Shown in pieces: positions 7,327-18,600 of a DNA stretch of 64,000 nucleotides (positions are counted from its first letter, which is position 1; each line of letters starts with the position of its first letter). Below the pieces are notes generated by a model. It was given only the letters and a program-made list of their open reading frames with translations, was not told the origin of the DNA and did not search any database. The position numbers were made by a program, and so were the translations under genes. Source of the stretch: Nocardia sp. CY41 (lineage in GTDB: Bacteria; Actinomycetota; Actinomycetes; Mycobacteriales; Mycobacteriaceae); NCBI RefSeq assembly GCF_009829325.1, contig NZ_VUOS01000010.1, positions 1 through 64,000 on the forward strand, given 5' to 3'.

Positions 7327-10300
7327 GTGACCTCCACGCAAGCCCAGCAACACCTCGATACCGCACCACGCGCGGATAAACCGACTCCGCCGGTTCCCCA
7401 CCGGGGTCACGGACGACTTTCGGAAGTGCCGCATATCGCGGGATTGACGCTCGGTGTATTCGCGGTGCTGTGCTTCCTCTGGAGCCTCTCGCCCGGCCTG
7501 CGTTTCCTGACCCAGGTGCCGCGCCGCTATATCGATACGTATTACTTCGACGCGCCGGACACGAACCTGATGTGGGCGTTGGTCGTCGGGCTGACGGCAG
7601 GCGCGATCGCCAGCCGCAAACGGATCGCCTGGTGGTTGCTGGTCGGCTATCTCGCGATCTACGCCGTGGTCAACGCCGTCACCTTCGCCGATCGGGGCAG
7701 TATTCACGCGCTGGTGGCGATGGTGCTGCACCTGGGCACGATCGGCGTGCTCGTCGCGGCCTGGCCGGAGTTCTACACCAAGGTGCGCCGTGGCGCCGGA
7801 TGGAAGGCGCTCGGCGTGCTGGCCTGCGGTTTGGCCATCGGCGCGCTGCTCGGGTGGGGCTTGGTGGAATTGTTCCCCGGCAGCCTCCCGCAGGGCGTAC
7901 AGCGACCGGGCTGGGCGGTCTATCGCGTGACCGCTGCCGTGCTGGCGGACAACGAGCACTTCGACGGGCATCCGCCGCCGTTCGTCAACTTCCTGCTCGG
8001 CCTGTTCGGCGCGGTCGCGCTGCTGGCCGCGGTGGTCATCCTGCTGCGCTCGCAGCGGGCGGCGAACGCCATGACCGGCACCGACGAGTCGGCCCTCCGC
8101 GGATTGCTGGAGCGCTCGGACGTGGAGGATTCCCTCGGCTACTTCGCCACCCGCCGGGACAAGGCGGTGGTGTTCGCACCCAGCGGCAAAGCGGCGGTGA
8201 CCTATCGGGTAGAGCTGGGTGTGTGCCTGGCCAGTGGCGACCCGGTCGGCATCCGCGAGGCATGGCCGCAGGCGATCGATGCCTGGCTGCGCCTGGCCGA
8301 TCGTTTCGGGTGGGCTCCCGCGGTGATGGGCGCGAGCGAACTCGGTGCGACGGCCTACCGCCGCGCGGGCCTGTCCGCGCTGCGCCTCGGCGACGAGGCC
8401 ATTCTGGACACCAGGAACTTCTCGCTGGCGGGGCCGGAGATGAAGCCGGTGCGCCAGGCCGCGAACCGGCTGCGCAAACACGGCGTCATCGTCCGTATCC
8501 GCAGGCACCGCGACATCCCCGCGGAGGAGTTCGCCCGGATCATCGCCCGCGCCGACGCCTGGCGCGACACCGAGACCGAGCGCGGGTTCTCGATGGCGCT
8601 GGGCCGCTTGGGCGATGCGCTGGACGGCGACTGCTTGCTGGTCGAGGCCGTCAACCCGCAGGACCGGGTGCTCGGCATGTTGTCGTTGGTGCCGTGGGGC
8701 CGCACGGGTGCCTCGCTGGAGTTGATGCGCCGCGACCCCGGCGGGCCCAACGGCGTGATGGAGCTGATGATCTCGCAGCTCGCGCTGAACTCCGAGCAGT
8801 ACGGCATCACCAAGGTGTCGCTCAATTTCGCCGTGTTCCGCTCGGTGTTCGAAGAAGGCGGGCGGATCGGGGCCGGTCCCGTGCTGCGCTTGTGGCGCGG
8901 CGTCCTGCTCTTCTTCTCCCGCTGGTGGCAGCTGGAGGCGCTGTATCGGTCGAACGTGAAATACCAGCCGTACTGGGCGCCGCGCTTCTTCCTGTTCGAA
9001 GAGCGCAGGCAGCTGCCGCGCGTCGCGGTGGCCAGCGCGCTGGCCGAGGGATTCCTGCCCCGGTTCGGCAAGGAACCCGACGCCGCCGCCCACACCGGTG
9101 AGCATGTCGCGGTGCCCGCCACCGTTACCGGGCTGCACGCCGACGGCAGTCCGCCGGATATCACCGAGGCGGAGGCCGAGGAGCAGCTGCCGCGCAGGCC
9201 CGAACAGGTCCGCGTGCGCATGGACAAACTGGCGCGCTTGGCCGATGCCGGTATCGATCCCTATCCGGTCGCCTATCCCCCGACGCACACCGTCGCCGAC
9301 GCGCGGCGTTCGCCCCGGGGCACCACGGTGCGGGTCTGCGGCAGGCTGCTGCGCATCCGCGACTACGGCGGTGTGATCTTCGCCGTGGTCCGCGACTGGA
9401 CCGACGACATCCAGCTGGTCATCGACCGCGACCGGGTGGGCGCCGCGCGCAGCACCGAGTTCGGCGAGTTCTTCGATCTCGGGGATCTGATCGAGGTGAG
9501 CGGGCAGATCGGGGCGAGCAGGCGCGGTGAGCTCTCGCTGCTGGCGGCGGACTGGCGGATGTTGGGCAAGTGCCTGCACCCGTTGCCGGACAAGTGGAAA
9601 GGGCTGGCCGATCCCGAGGCCAGGGTGCGGCAGCGCTATGTCGACATGGCGATCAACACCGAGATCCGCGAGGTGCTGGCCAAGCGGAGCGCGGTGGTGC
9701 GTTCGCTGCGGGACTCACTGAACTCGCTGGGTTTCCTGGAAGTGGAGACGCCGATCCTGCAGCAAGTGCACGGCGGCGCGAACGCCACGCCGTTCCTCAC
9801 CCACATCAACGCCTACGATCTCGACCTGTACCTGCGCATCGCGCCGGAGCTGTATCTGAAGCGGCTGTGCGTCGGCGGTATGGAGAAGGTGTTCGAAATC
9901 GGGCGCACCTTCCGCAACGAGGGCGTCGATTTCAGCCACAACCCCGAGTTCACCATCCTGGAGGCCTACGAGGCGCACAGCGACTACGAGCGCATGATGC
10001 ACACCTGCCGGAGGCTGATCCAGAATGCCGCGATCGCGGCAAACGGCGCCATGGTGGCCCTGCGGCCCAACGGCGACGGCACTTTCGAGGAGGTGGACAT
10101 CTCCGGCGACTGGCGGGTGCAGACGGTGCACGGCGCGGTGTCGGAGGCGATCGGCGCCGAGATCACTCCCGAGACCGGTGTCGAGGAGCTGCGCGAGCTG
10201 TGCGAAAAGGCGGACGTGCCCTATCAGCACGGATGGGACGCCGGTCAGGTGGTGCTGGAGATGTACGAGCACCTGGTCGAATCCCGCACCCAGGAGCCGA

Positions 10301-10650
10301 CGTTCTACATCGACTTCCCGACGTCGGTGTCCCCACTGACCAGGCAGCACCGCAGCATCCCCGGTGTCACCGAGCGGTGGGACCTGGTGGCCTGGGGCGT
10401 CGAACTCGGCACCGCCTACAGCGAACTCACCGATCCGGTAGAGCAGCGCCGCAGGCTCACCGAGCAGTCACTGCTCGCGGCCAACGGTGACCCGGAAGCG
10501 ATGGAACTGGACGAGGATTTCCTGCAGGCGCTCGAGCACGCGATGCCGCCCACCGGCGGGCTGGGCATGGGCGTGGACCGGATCGTCATGCTGATCACCG
10601 GCCGCAGCATTCGCGAGACCTTGCCTTTCCCCTTGGTGAAGCCCCGCTGA
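7327..10650 (+). CDS. lysX: Bifunctional lysylphosphatidylglycerol synthase / lysyl-tRNA synthetase LysX
   Basis: 1107 residues from the GTG at 7327. Residues ~1-240 hold about six or seven membrane helices. Residues ~245-590 are the DUF2156 lysyl-transferase domain ([20 protein letters not shown], then [16 protein letters not shown] and [13 protein letters not shown]). Residues ~620-1107 form a complete class II LysRS: OB-fold anticodon domain ([20 protein letters not shown]), motif 2 with [11 protein letters not shown] and GRTFRNEG near residues 837-865, and motif 3 [12 protein letters not shown] near residue 1080. LysX charges tRNA-Lys and transfers lysine to phosphatidylglycerol, reducing envelope negative charge and giving tolerance to cationic peptides. 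This fusion is typical of mycobacteria and relatives. A separate housekeeping LysRS would be expected elsewhere. Confidence 0.95.
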   Translation: MTSTQAQQHLDTAPRADKPTPPVPHRGHGRLSEVPHIAGLTLGVFAVLCFLWSLSPGLRFLTQVPRRYIDTYYFDAPDTNLMWALVVGLTAGAIASRKRIAWWLLVGYLAIYAVVNAVTFADRGSIHALVAMVLHLGTIGVLVAAWPEFYTKVRRGAGWKALGVLACGLAIGALLGWGLVELFPGSLPQGVQRPGWAVYRVTAAVLADNEHFDGHPPPFVNFLLGLFGAVALLAAVVILLRSQRAANAMTGTDESALRGLLERSDVEDSLGYFATRRDKAVVFAPSGKAAVTYRVELGVCLASGDPVGIREAWPQAIDAWLRLADRFGWAPAVMGASELGATAYRRAGLSALRLGDEAILDTRNFSLAGPEMKPVRQAANRLRKHGVIVRIRRHRDIPAEEFARIIARADAWRDTETERGFSMALGRLGDALDGDCLLVEAVNPQDRVLGMLSLVPWGRTGASLELMRRDPGGPNGVMELMISQLALNSEQYGITKVSLNFAVFRSVFEEGGRIGAGPVLRLWRGVLLFFSRWWQLEALYRSNVKYQPYWAPRFFLFEERRQLPRVAVASALAEGFLPRFGKEPDAAAHTGEHVAVPATVTGLHADGSPPDITEAEAEEQLPRRPEQVRVRMDKLARLADAGIDPYPVAYPPTHTVADARRSPRGTTVRVCGRLLRIRDYGGVIFAVVRDWTDDIQLVIDRDRVGAARSTEFGEFFDLGDLIEVSGQIGASRRGELSLLAADWRMLGKCLHPLPDKWKGLADPEARVRQRYVDMAINTEIREVLAKRSAVVRSLRDSLNSLGFLEVETPILQQVHGGANATPFLTHINAYDLDLYLRIAPELYLKRLCVGGMEKVFEIGRTFRNEGVDFSHNPEFTILEAYEAHSDYERMMHTCRRLIQNAAIAANGAMVALRPNGDGTFEEVDISGDWRVQTVHGAVSEAIGAEITPETGVEELRELCEKADVPYQHGWDAGQVVLEMYEHLVESRTQEPTFYIDFPTSVSPLTRQHRSIPGVTERWDLVAWGVELGTAYSELTDPVEQRRRLTEQSLLAANGDPEAMELDEDFLQALEHAMPPTGGLGMGVDRIVMLITGRSIRETLPFPLVKPR

Positions 10651-10750
10651 CCGTGCCTTCGCGTTGGAAGGGTTCTCATCGAGCGAACCGGACCGCTACC
10701 CTTGGAGATTCGGCTCCGGGAGGAGGCCGCTACACCAAAGGGGTTCGAAT

Positions 10751-10963
10751 ATGTACCTTGACCTGCTGACGAACGCGAGTCTGCTGGACCACACCGTATG
10801 GGCCAGCCCCGACACGTGGAACTCCGCGCTCGAGTTGGCCGCCAAAAAGAAGAAGAGCAGGGGCGGGGGCGGCCTCATCATCGGCGCGATCTGCTGCCTG
10901 CTGGTGGTCGCGCTGATCATCGGCGGCATCTATCTGCTGACCAAGCGCAAGAAGAACTCTTAG
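10751..10963 (+). CDS. Small single-pass membrane protein
   Basis: 70 residues. The ATG at 10751 has AAAGGGG 7-8 bases upstream, so it is preferred to an upstream in-frame ATG at 10664. The N-terminal ~30 residues are polar (MYLDLLTNASLLDHTVWASPDTW), then a Lys-rich stretch (AAKKKKSRGGGG), one strongly hydrophobic helix (LIIGAICCLLVVALIIGGIYLL) and a KRKKNS tail. It lies 100 bases behind lysX. I do not recognise a family; it may be a membrane accessory of LysX, but only position suggests that. Confidence 0.65.
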   Translation: MYLDLLTNASLLDHTVWASPDTWNSALELAAKKKKSRGGGGLIIGAICCLLVVALIIGGIYLLTKRKKNS

Positions 10964-11112
10964 CGGCAGACGTCGACGGCCCGTCGGACGCGGCGCGACC
11001 CGGGCCGCCTCGTGTCCACGGCGTCGTGTTTCCGATGTCGACTGGACAAGCAGATCGGCGCGGTGGGGGCTCGGTGCGACCCACCTCATCTATCCATACC
11101 GGAGCGACCGGT

Positions 11113-11691
11113 TCAGATCCGGTCGATCTCGGTGAGGTCGACGTCGATATCGAACGGCACGGTCAGCTTCAGCCGATCGTGATGAATACCGGTGAGTGCG
11201 TATGCTTTCGTCGCCGGGTCCAGTTCGTAGACATACGCCACCGGTCGGCCGTCGACGTTCTCGACCCGCCAGAAATGCGCAATGCCCGCCCGGGCGTACA
11301 GCTGTGGTTTGCGCTCTCGATCACGTGTGCGCGACTCAGCGGACACGACCTCCACTGCCAGGACGACATCGTCGGCCTGATACGAGGTCAGCTCGGGACC
11401 ACCGTCGCGATCGGCGTGAATCACTATCAGGTCCGGCTCCGGGCGCTGGTCCCGTCCCAGCGTCACGGTCATCTCCCGGCGCACCCGCAGGTGTTCCGGC
11501 GCGAGCCCGCGAAGCACGGAATCGAGCAACGTGACCGCCAGCATGTGGAACTTCGCCTGCGGACTCACGAAGACGAGACTTCCGTCGATCAACTCGGTGT
11601 GTGGGGGAAGGTCTGGCAGGCGATCGAGATCCTCGGCTACGAACCCGCCGGGCGGCGGACGCAGCCACTGCGGAAACGGCTCGACGGTCAT
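11113..11691 (-). CDS. Uma2-family (DUF820) PD-(D/E)XK nuclease-like protein
   Basis: 192 residues from the ATG at 11691. The family core is clear: TELIDGSLVFVSPQAKFHMLAVTLLDSVL (E and first conserved strand), PEPDLIVIH (catalytic Asp), LAVEVVSAESRTRDRERKPQLYARAGIAHFWRV (the E-V-x-S...K motif), and VDGRPVAYVYELD. The catalytic Asp, Glu and Lys positions of the restriction-endonuclease-like fold are all present. Uma2 proteins are abundant in actinobacteria, cyanobacteria and myxobacteria and their physiological role is mostly unknown. It is divergent from the phosphatase gene. Confidence 0.88.
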   Translation of the reverse strand: MTVEPFPQWLRPPPGGFVAEDLDRLPDLPPHTELIDGSLVFVSPQAKFHMLAVTLLDSVLRGLAPEHLRVRREMTVTLGRDQRPEPDLIVIHADRDGGPELTSYQADDVVLAVEVVSAESRTRDRERKPQLYARAGIAHFWRVENVDGRPVAYVYELDPATKAYALTGIHHDRLKLTVPFDIDVDLTEIDRI

Positions 11692-11781
11692 GGCATCGAG
11701 TATCTCACCGCAGGTGGCCGTACACAGCGGTCGCACCGGGGCGAGCTGAGACCGGCCAGGCGGATGCGGCAGAGTGGGTGG

Positions 11782-12396
11782 GTGCAGTTGATTCTCGTTC
11801 GCCATGCCCAGCCGGTCCGGATGCTGAGTTCGGGTGGGCCCGCCGACCCGGAGCTGGCCCCGGTAGGCGTGGAGCAGGCCGAGCGGGTGCCTGCGGCGCT
11901 CGGCCATCACCGGGTGTCCCGTGTGGTGAGCAGCCCGCAGCGCCGGGCCAGGGAAACGGCGGCGCCGACCGCCGCGAAGTTGGGTCTCGGCGTCGATCTC
12001 ATCGACGACCTCGCCGAATACGATCGCGATCTGCCTGCCTACATCCCCATCGAGGACGCCAAGGTCGAATTCCGCGACGCCTACGACCGGATCAAGGCCG
12101 GTCACCTGCCGGTGCAGGTGGACGGTGCCGCGTTCAAGGCCAGGGTCCACGCCGCCGTCTCCGATATCGTCGCGGCCGCCGACCCGGCGGACACTGTGGT
12201 CGCGTTCGCGCACGGCGGGGTGGTCAACGTGCTGCTGCAAGAGGTCCTCGGGCTGGAGAGACCGCTGACCTTCCCCATCGACTACTGCTCGATCACCAGG
12301 ATCCTGTTCTCCCGCACCGGGCGGCGCACGGCCGCCACCGTGAACGAGAACGGCCACGTGTGGGATCTTCTGCCCCGCAATATCGGCCCGCGCTGA
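11782..12396 (+). CDS. Histidine phosphatase (phosphoglycerate mutase-like) family protein
   Basis: 204 residues from the GTG at 11782, giving VQLILVRHAQP at the N-terminus. The RHA triad of the branch is at residues ~7-9, the second conserved Arg lies in VVSSPQRRARETAAPTA, a catalytic acid in DDLAEYDRD, and the second His in VVAFAHGGVVNVLLQEVLG. All catalytic positions are intact. Members hydrolyse phosphate esters of diverse small molecules or proteins; the substrate cannot be told. It is divergent from the Uma2 gene across 90 bases. Confidence 0.9.
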   Translation: MQLILVRHAQPVRMLSSGGPADPELAPVGVEQAERVPAALGHHRVSRVVSSPQRRARETAAPTAAKLGLGVDLIDDLAEYDRDLPAYIPIEDAKVEFRDAYDRIKAGHLPVQVDGAAFKARVHAAVSDIVAAADPADTVVAFAHGGVVNVLLQEVLGLERPLTFPIDYCSITRILFSRTGRRTAATVNENGHVWDLLPRNIGPR

Positions 12397-12509
12397 GCAT
12401 TCCCAGCCGATTGCCAGGTCTGTCGCACCGGTGTCCCAGTGACGGAATCTTCGATAGGACCGGTGAGCCGCTTCCGACAGTGGTTCACGGTTCGAGAGAA
12501 AGGAATTCC

Positions 12510-12833
12510 GTGTCGCTCTCCAAAACCGCTACGCCGCTGCGGCGTCTGGCTCGGGTCGCCGTGGCCGGGTCGTTGATCGCCGTCCCGCTCGCCGCCCTCG
12601 CTGCGAACGCTTCCGCCGAAACCCCGTCCGTCCAGGACCAGGTCCAGTTGGTGGACGCGCCGCAGCAGGGCGCCGACATCGACGGCAGGCCTCGCCATTT
12701 CGAGCACCATGAACGGCACGACGGCCCGCGCCGTGGACCGGACGACCGGCCGGGTGACGGACCGTGGCGTGGTGGCCCGCCGCACCGGTTCCACCAGTTC
12801 CAGCAGTTCCTGCCGCCGACCGGTTCGAGCTAG
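12510..12833 (+). CDS. Small secreted His/Asp/Pro-rich protein
   Basis: 107 residues from the GTG at 12510, preceded by AAAGGA at six bases. A clear signal peptide (LRRLARVAVAGSLIAVPLAALAANASA, cleavage near residue 36) is followed by a short polar region and a low-complexity tail rich in His, Arg, Asp, Pro and Gly (DGRPRHFEHHERHDGPRRGPD and GPWRGGPPHRFHQFQQF). The tail could bind metal, but no family is recognised. It ends just before a strong bidirectional terminator. Confidence 0.7.
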   Translation: MSLSKTATPLRRLARVAVAGSLIAVPLAALAANASAETPSVQDQVQLVDAPQQGADIDGRPRHFEHHERHDGPRRGPDDRPGDGPWRGGPPHRFHQFQQFLPPTGSS

Positions 12834-12853
12834 CCGGCCGGCCACATCGAAAA

Positions 12854-12883
12854 GGGCCCACCTCCGAGTCCGGAGGTGGGCCC
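12854..12883. terminator. Bidirectional terminator between secreted protein and cutinase
   Basis: GGGCCCACCTCCG at 12854-12866 pairs perfectly with CGGAGGTGGGCCC at 12871-12883 around a four-base AGTC loop. An A-run (12850-12853) and a T/G-rich stretch flank it. It sits between two convergent genes. Confidence 0.85.
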
Positions 12884-12900
12884 TGTGGTTTCGCTGCGGC

Positions 12901-13800
12901 TCAGGCCATTCCCGCGATCCAGTTGTGCATCCAGGAGATGGCGGTCTGACCGCCACCGACCGGGTAGCTGCCGTACAGGGTGTGGGCCTGCGACTTGTAG
13001 AAACGCTCCAGGTCCTTGGCGCGCTGCTGGTTGGCCGAGTCGGTCAGCTGCGCCTGCAGAGTCGGGACACCACCCGAGCTCATCAGGTCGCCGATGATGT
13101 TGCCCGCCTCGATCTGGTAACGCCACATGTTGGCGGGGTTGGCGTCCGACGCCTGGGCCAGGAACCCGGCGAACCGGGTGACGAAGTCCTCGGTCGCGGT
13201 CGCGCAGTAGAGGTCGTCGAGCGCGCAGATGGTGCGGGTGCGATCGCTGACCCAGCCGAAGCCGCCGACCCGCGGGCCGCCCGCGCCCGCACCGGGAGCG
13301 ACCGGGCCGACCTGGATGTCGGTGGGCGAGCGACGCGGATCGGAGATCAGGCCGACGCCTGCGACGCGGTCGGCAGGCACGACACCGAGGCCGGTGCCGA
13401 GTTCGGCGGCGAGATCGCCTGCGGCGTCCGCGCCCTGGCTGTAGCCGACCAGGGCGATCTTGGTCGCGCCGCACTGCTGCGCCATGTTCGCGATCAGACC
13501 CCGGGCGTTGTCGACCGCCTCCTTCTTGGAGTTGCCGTAAACCTCACCCTCCCACGGGAAGGCGGTCGCGGCATAGGTCACGTAGTCGACCTCCGTGGAG
13601 GACGGGAGGCCGCGAGTGACGCCGGCCAGCATGCCGGGCTGCGGGGTCTTGTCCCGTCCGGTCTCCCAAGTACCCGGGATCGCCACCACGTACAGGCTCG
13701 GGCAACCGGGCGCGGCGCTCGCCGACGCACCCCCGAAAACCAAGCCGGACATCACGGTCGCGGACGCGCCCAGAGCCGCGACGACCTTCTTCCACTGCAT
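12901..13800 (-). CDS. Secreted cutinase-family esterase
   Basis: 299 residues from the ATG at 13800 (MQWKKVVAALGAS), with GGAG about seven bases upstream; longer in-frame starts lack a signal sequence. Signal peptide to about residue 30 (ASASA), then a mature Cys near the N-terminus. The nucleophile motif GYSQGA follows ATKIALV, the catalytic Asp lies in CALDDLYC, and a His near HTLYGSY could be the third residue. The length and layout match mycobacterial/nocardial cutinase-like proteins, which hydrolyse lipid or polyester esters outside the cell. It is monocistronic, bounded by terminators on both sides. Confidence 0.9.
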   Translation of the reverse strand: MQWKKVVAALGASATVMSGLVFGGASASAAPGCPSLYVVAIPGTWETGRDKTPQPGMLAGVTRGLPSSTEVDYVTYAATAFPWEGEVYGNSKKEAVDNARGLIANMAQQCGATKIALVGYSQGADAAGDLAAELGTGLGVVPADRVAGVGLISDPRRSPTDIQVGPVAPGAGAGGPRVGGFGWVSDRTRTICALDDLYCATATEDFVTRFAGFLAQASDANPANMWRYQIEAGNIIGDLMSSGGVPTLQAQLTDSANQQRAKDLERFYKSQAHTLYGSYPVGGGQTAISWMHNWIAGMA

Positions 13801-14076
13801 ACCGCTCCAAACCTCGCCCTCGTCGAACTTCCCGCCGAGTTGCCGCGTCCATGCTGAACTCACCGGATGTCGTTCCAGTGCACGCCGGGTGAACACCATC
13901 ACCCGACCGGTATGACGTGCACCCAAAACCGCATCCCAAGATCAGCAGCACGCCGGAGATCACAATAAAGCCACGAACGCCGCAATGCCATTCGAACTCT
14001 GCAGTGTGTCGGATTTCCGTTCCCCGTGCGATTCGAAGCCCGCGGATCGAGGGGGCGGAACGTCCCGGGCACGCGA
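13801..14076. other. Promoter region of cutinase gene
   Basis: About 275 bases between the cutinase start and the gltBD terminator. I see no gene and no strong palindrome; it presumably carries the cutinase promoter. Confidence 0.4.
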
Positions 14077-14111
14077 AAGGCGCCTGTGGACGAGTTGTCC
14101 ACAGGCGCCTT
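14077..14111 (-). terminator. Terminator of the gltBD operon
   Basis: AAGGCGCCTGTGGAC (14077-14091) pairs perfectly with GTCCACAGGCGCCTT (14097-14111) around GAGTT. It lies 28 bases past the gltD stop on the minus strand. Confidence 0.8.
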
Positions 14112-14138
14112 CGTTTCCGCTCCGGTAAGAGAGGGGAC

Positions 14139-15608
14139 CTAGCGCTGAGCCACCATGGTGGGGGTGATCGGCGCCGGAAGGGCGGTCTCGCCTTCCAGGT
14201 ACCGGTCCACGCCCGCGGCCGCAGCGCGGCCCTCGGCGATGGCCCAGACGATGAGCGACTGGCCGCGGCCCATATCGCCGGCGACGAAGACGCCGGGAAC
14301 GTTGGTCGCCCAGTTCTTGTCGCGCTGCACGTTGCCGCGCTGGTCGTAGCCGACGCCCAGATCGGTGAGCAGGCCCGGCTTCTCGGGACCGACGAAGCCC
14401 ATGGCCAGCAGCACCAGGTCGGCCTCGAGGGTGAAGTCGGTGCCCTCCACCTTCTCGAACCGGCCGTTGACCATCTTGACCTCGTGCGCGTCCAGACCGG
14501 TCACCTTGCCGTCCGCGCCGACGAAGCGCTCGGTGTTCACCGAGAACACCCGCTCGCCGCCCTCTTCGTGCGCCGAGGAGACCCGGTACATCAGCGGGTA
14601 GGTCGGCCACGGGGTGGACGCGGCCCGCTCCTCCGGCGGACGCGGCATGATCTCGAACTGGTGCACGCTGGCCGCGCCCTGGCGGTGCGAGGTGCCCAGG
14701 CAGTCGGCGCCGGTGTCGCCACCGCCGATGATGACGACCTTCTTGCCCTTCGCATGGATGGGCGGCAGGCCCTTGTCGTCGGTGACGTCGTCGCCGAGCT
14801 GCACCCGGTTGGCCCAGGGCAGGAACTCCATCGCCTGGTGGATGCCGTCCAGGTCGCGGCCGGGGATAGGCAGGTCACGCGCCAGGGTGGCGCCACCGGC
14901 CAGCACGATCGCGTCGAACTTCTCGCGCAGCTGCTCGGCGGTGATGTCGACGCCCACGTTCACGCCGGTCTTGAAGATGGTGCCCTCGGCCTCCATCTGC
15001 GCGAGACGGCGGTCGATGAAGCGCTTCTCCATCTTGAATTCCGGGATGCCGTAGCGCAGCAGACCGCCGATGCGGTCGGCCCGCTCGAACACGGTCACGG
15101 TGTGCCCGGCGCGGGTCAGCTGCTGCGCCGCGGCCAGACCGGCCGGACCGGAACCGACCACGGCGACCTTCTTGCCGGTGAGGCGGGTCGGGTAGACCGG
15201 GGTCACCCAGCCCTCGTCGAAGGCGTTCTCGATGATCTCGACCTCGACCTGCTTGATCGTGACCGGATCCTGGTTGATGCCGAGCACGCAGGACGCCTCG
15301 CACGGCGCGGGGCACAACCGCCCGGTGAATTCCGGGAAGTTGTTGGTCGCGTGCAGCCGGTCGATGCCTTCGCGCCACCGGTCCTTGTAGACCAGGTCGT
15401 TCCACTCGGGGATCAGATTCCCCAGCGGACAACCGTTGTGGCAGAACGGGATACCGCAGTCCATGCAGCGGCTGGCCTGGGTCCGCAAGGTCTGGTGGGA
15501 GAAGTTCTCCTCGTAGACCTCTTTCCAGTCCATCAGGCGCAGCGGCACCGGCCGCCGCTTGGGCAGTTCCCGAGAAGTGTGCTTCAGAAAACCCTGGGGG
15601 TCAGCCAC
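14139..15608 (-). CDS. gltD: Glutamate synthase (NADPH) small subunit
   Basis: 489 residues from the GTG at 15608, which overlaps the gltB stop by eight bases, so the two subunits are translationally coupled. The N-terminal ~140 residues hold the two 4Fe-4S Cys groups ([19 protein letters not shown] and [14 protein letters not shown]). The FAD-binding [13 protein letters not shown] and NADPH-binding [16 protein letters not shown] motifs follow, with the C-terminal [18 protein letters not shown] that closes over FAD. GltD passes electrons from NADPH through FAD and the clusters to GltB. All expected motifs are present. Confidence 0.96.
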   Translation of the reverse strand: MADPQGFLKHTSRELPKRRPVPLRLMDWKEVYEENFSHQTLRTQASRCMDCGIPFCHNGCPLGNLIPEWNDLVYKDRWREGIDRLHATNNFPEFTGRLCPAPCEASCVLGINQDPVTIKQVEVEIIENAFDEGWVTPVYPTRLTGKKVAVVGSGPAGLAAAQQLTRAGHTVTVFERADRIGGLLRYGIPEFKMEKRFIDRRLAQMEAEGTIFKTGVNVGVDITAEQLREKFDAIVLAGGATLARDLPIPGRDLDGIHQAMEFLPWANRVQLGDDVTDDKGLPPIHAKGKKVVIIGGGDTGADCLGTSHRQGAASVHQFEIMPRPPEERAASTPWPTYPLMYRVSSAHEEGGERVFSVNTERFVGADGKVTGLDAHEVKMVNGRFEKVEGTDFTLEADLVLLAMGFVGPEKPGLLTDLGVGYDQRGNVQRDKNWATNVPGVFVAGDMGRGQSLIVWAIAEGRAAAAGVDRYLEGETALPAPITPTMVAQR

Positions 15609-18600
15609 GTGCGGCCTCCATAATCGCCTCGTCCACGTCCTTGCCGCTCTTCTCAGCTTCGGAGATGGCGAGCAAAACCTTCTTGTATTCGCGCGGCATG
15701 ACCTTCACGAAGTGGTTCACCTGCTGCGACCAATCGCTCAGGATGCGCTCGGCCACAGCGGAACCGGTCTGGTCACGGTGCTGGGTGATGATGTCGTGCA
15801 GCCAGGTGAAATCGTCACCGGCCAGCTGCTCGACGGCGTCGGCCTGCTCGGGGTTGAGCCGAGCGGCGAAGGTGCCGTTCGGGTCGAAGACGAACGCCAC
15901 GCCGCCGGACATACCGGCGCCGAAGTTGCGGCCGGTCTCGCCGAGGATGACCACCCGGCCGCCGGTCATGTACTCGCAGCCGTGGTCGCCGACGCCCTCG
16001 ACCACCGCGGTGGCGCCGGAGTTGCGCACGGCGAACCGCTCGCCGACCACACCGCTGAGGAACACCTGGCCGCTGGTCGCGCCGAACAGGATCACGTTGC
16101 CGGCGATGATGTTGCGCTCCGGGACGAACTCGCCGGGCGCGTTCAGCGACGGGCGCACCACCAGCCGGCCGCCGGACAGGCCCTTGCCGACATAGTCGTT
16201 CGCGTCACCCTGTACGCGCAGCGTGATACCCGCGGGCACGAAGGCGCCGAAGCTGTTGCCCGCCGAGCCGGTGAAGGTGATGTCGATGGTGTCGTCGGGC
16301 AGGCCCGCGCCGCCGTAGAGCTTGGTCACCTCGTGGCCGAGCATGGTGCCGACGGTGCGGTTGACGTTCGTGATCTTGGTCTCGAACTTCACCGCCTGAC
16401 CCCGCTCCAGCGCGTCGCGGCTCTGCACGATCAGCTGCTGGTCCAGCGCCTTGTCCAGGCCGTGGTCCTGGGACTTGGTGCAGCGGCGGTCCTGGAACAT
16501 GAACGCCGTCTCGACGTCGTCCAGGATCGGCGACAGGTCCAGCTTGCTGGCCTTCCAGTGCTGCTTGGCCCGCGAGGTGTCGAGCAGGTCGACGCGGCCG
16601 ATGGCCTCGTCCAGCGTGCGGAAGCCCAGCTGCGCCAGCAGCTCCCTGACCTCCTCGGCGATGAACAGGAAGAAGTTCTCGACGAATTCCGGCTTGCCGG
16701 TGAACCGCTCGCGCAGCACCGGGTTCTGTGTCGCGACGCCGACCGGGCAGGTGTCCAGGTGGCATACCCGCATCATGATGCAGCCCGAGACCACCAGCGG
16801 CGCGGTGGCGAAGCCGTACTCCTCGGCGCCGAGCAGCGCCGCGATCATCACGTCGCGGCCGGTCTTCATCTGGCCGTCGACCTGCACGACGATGCGGTCG
16901 CGCAAGCCGTTGAGCAGCAGCGTCTGCTGGGTCTCGGCCAGGCCGAGCTCCCAGGGACCGCCCGCGTGCTTGAGCGAGGTGAGCGGCGAGGCGCCGGTGC
17001 CGCCGTCGTGACCGGAGATCAGCACGACGTCGGCGTGCGCCTTGGACACGCCCGCCGCGACGGTGCCGACGCCGGGCTCCGCGACCAGCTTCACGTGGAT
17101 GCGCGCCTGCGGGTTGGCGTTCTTCAGGTCGTGGATCAGCTGCGCCAGATCCTCGATCGAGTAGATGTCGTGGTGCGGCGGCGGCGAGATGAGGCCGACG
17201 CCCGGCGTCGAGTGCCGCACCTCGGCGACCCACGGGTACACCTTGTGCGCCGGAAGCTGGCCGCCCTCACCGGGCTTGGCGCCCTGCGCCATCTTGATCT
17301 GGATGTCGGTGCAGTTGGTCAGGTAGTGCGCGGTCACGCCGAAGCGGCCCGAGGCCACCTGTTTGATGGCGCTGCGCCGCCAGTCGCCGTTCTCCTCCGG
17401 CTCGAAGCGCGACGGCGACTCGCCGCCCTCGCCCGAGTTCGACCGGCCGCCGAGGCGGTTCATCGCGATCGCCAGGGTCTCGTGCGCCTCGGCCGAGATG
17501 GAGCCGTAGCTCATCGCGCCGGTGGAGAACCGCTTCACGATCTCCGAGGCCGGCTCGACCTCCTCGATCGGGATCGGGCTGCGCGCCTTGTGCTTGAACT
17601 TGAACAGGCCGCGCAGCGATGCCAGCCGCTCGGACTGGTCGTCGACCAGCTTGGTGTACTCCTTGAAGATCGAGTACTGGCCGGAGCGGGTGGCGTGCTG
17701 CAGCTTGAACACCGTGTCCGGGTTGAACAGGTGGTATTCGCCCTCGCGCCGCCACTGGTACTCACCGCCCACCTCGAGTTCGCGGTGCGCGCGCTCGTTG
17801 CGGTTCTCCAGGAAAGCGACCCGGTGCCGCTGCGCGACGTCCTCGGCGATCTCGTCCAGGCCGATGCCGTCCAGGTGCGAGCGCAGGCCGGTGAAGTACT
17901 CGTTCACCAGCTCCTGCGACAGGCCGATCACCTGGAACAGCTGGGCGCCGTTGTAGGAGGCCAGCGTGGAGATGCCCATCTTGGACATCACCTTGAGCAC
18001 GCCCTTGCCCGCGGCCTTGTTGTAGTTGGCGACCGCCTTGCGGTAGTCGGCGGCCAGGTCACCGGTGCTGCCCGGCATCTCGAGCGCACCGCGCTCGAGC
18101 ATGTCCTCGATGGTCTCGAAGGCCATGTAGGGGTTGATCGCGGCGGCGCCGAAGCCGACCAGCGTGGCCATGTGGTGCACCTCGCGGGCGTCACCGGCCT
18201 CCACGACCAGGCCGACCATGGTGCGGGTGCGCTCGCGCACCAGGTGGTGGTGCACCGAGGAGGTCAGCAGCAGCGACGGGATCGGCGCCAGCTTCTCGTT
18301 GGACTCGCGGTCGGACAGCACGATGATCCGCGCTCCACCGTCGATGGCGGCCGACACCTGGGTGTTGATCGCCTCCAGCGCCTTGCGCAGGCCCTTGCCG
18401 CCCTTCTTCACCGGGTACAGGCCGCGCACGACCACCGAGCGCAACTCGGGGTGCGATCCGTCGTCATTGATGTGCACGAGCTTGGCCAGCTCGTCGTTGT
18501 CCAGGATCGGCTGCTCCAGCGCGATCATGTTGCAGGACTCCGGTCCCGGGTGCAGCAGGTCGGCCTCCGGGCCGATGTTGCGCTTGAGGCTGGTGACCAC

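Noticed and set aside
7036..9579. 847-codon open frame on the minus strand opposite lysX
   Set aside because: It is antisense to conserved LysX domains, composed of His/Arg/Gln/Ala-rich sequence typical of high-GC shadow frames, with no recognisable domain.
10715..10760. tRNA-like ggttcgaat motif after lysX
   Set aside because: No acceptor or anticodon stem can be drawn around it; it is the leader of the small membrane-protein gene.
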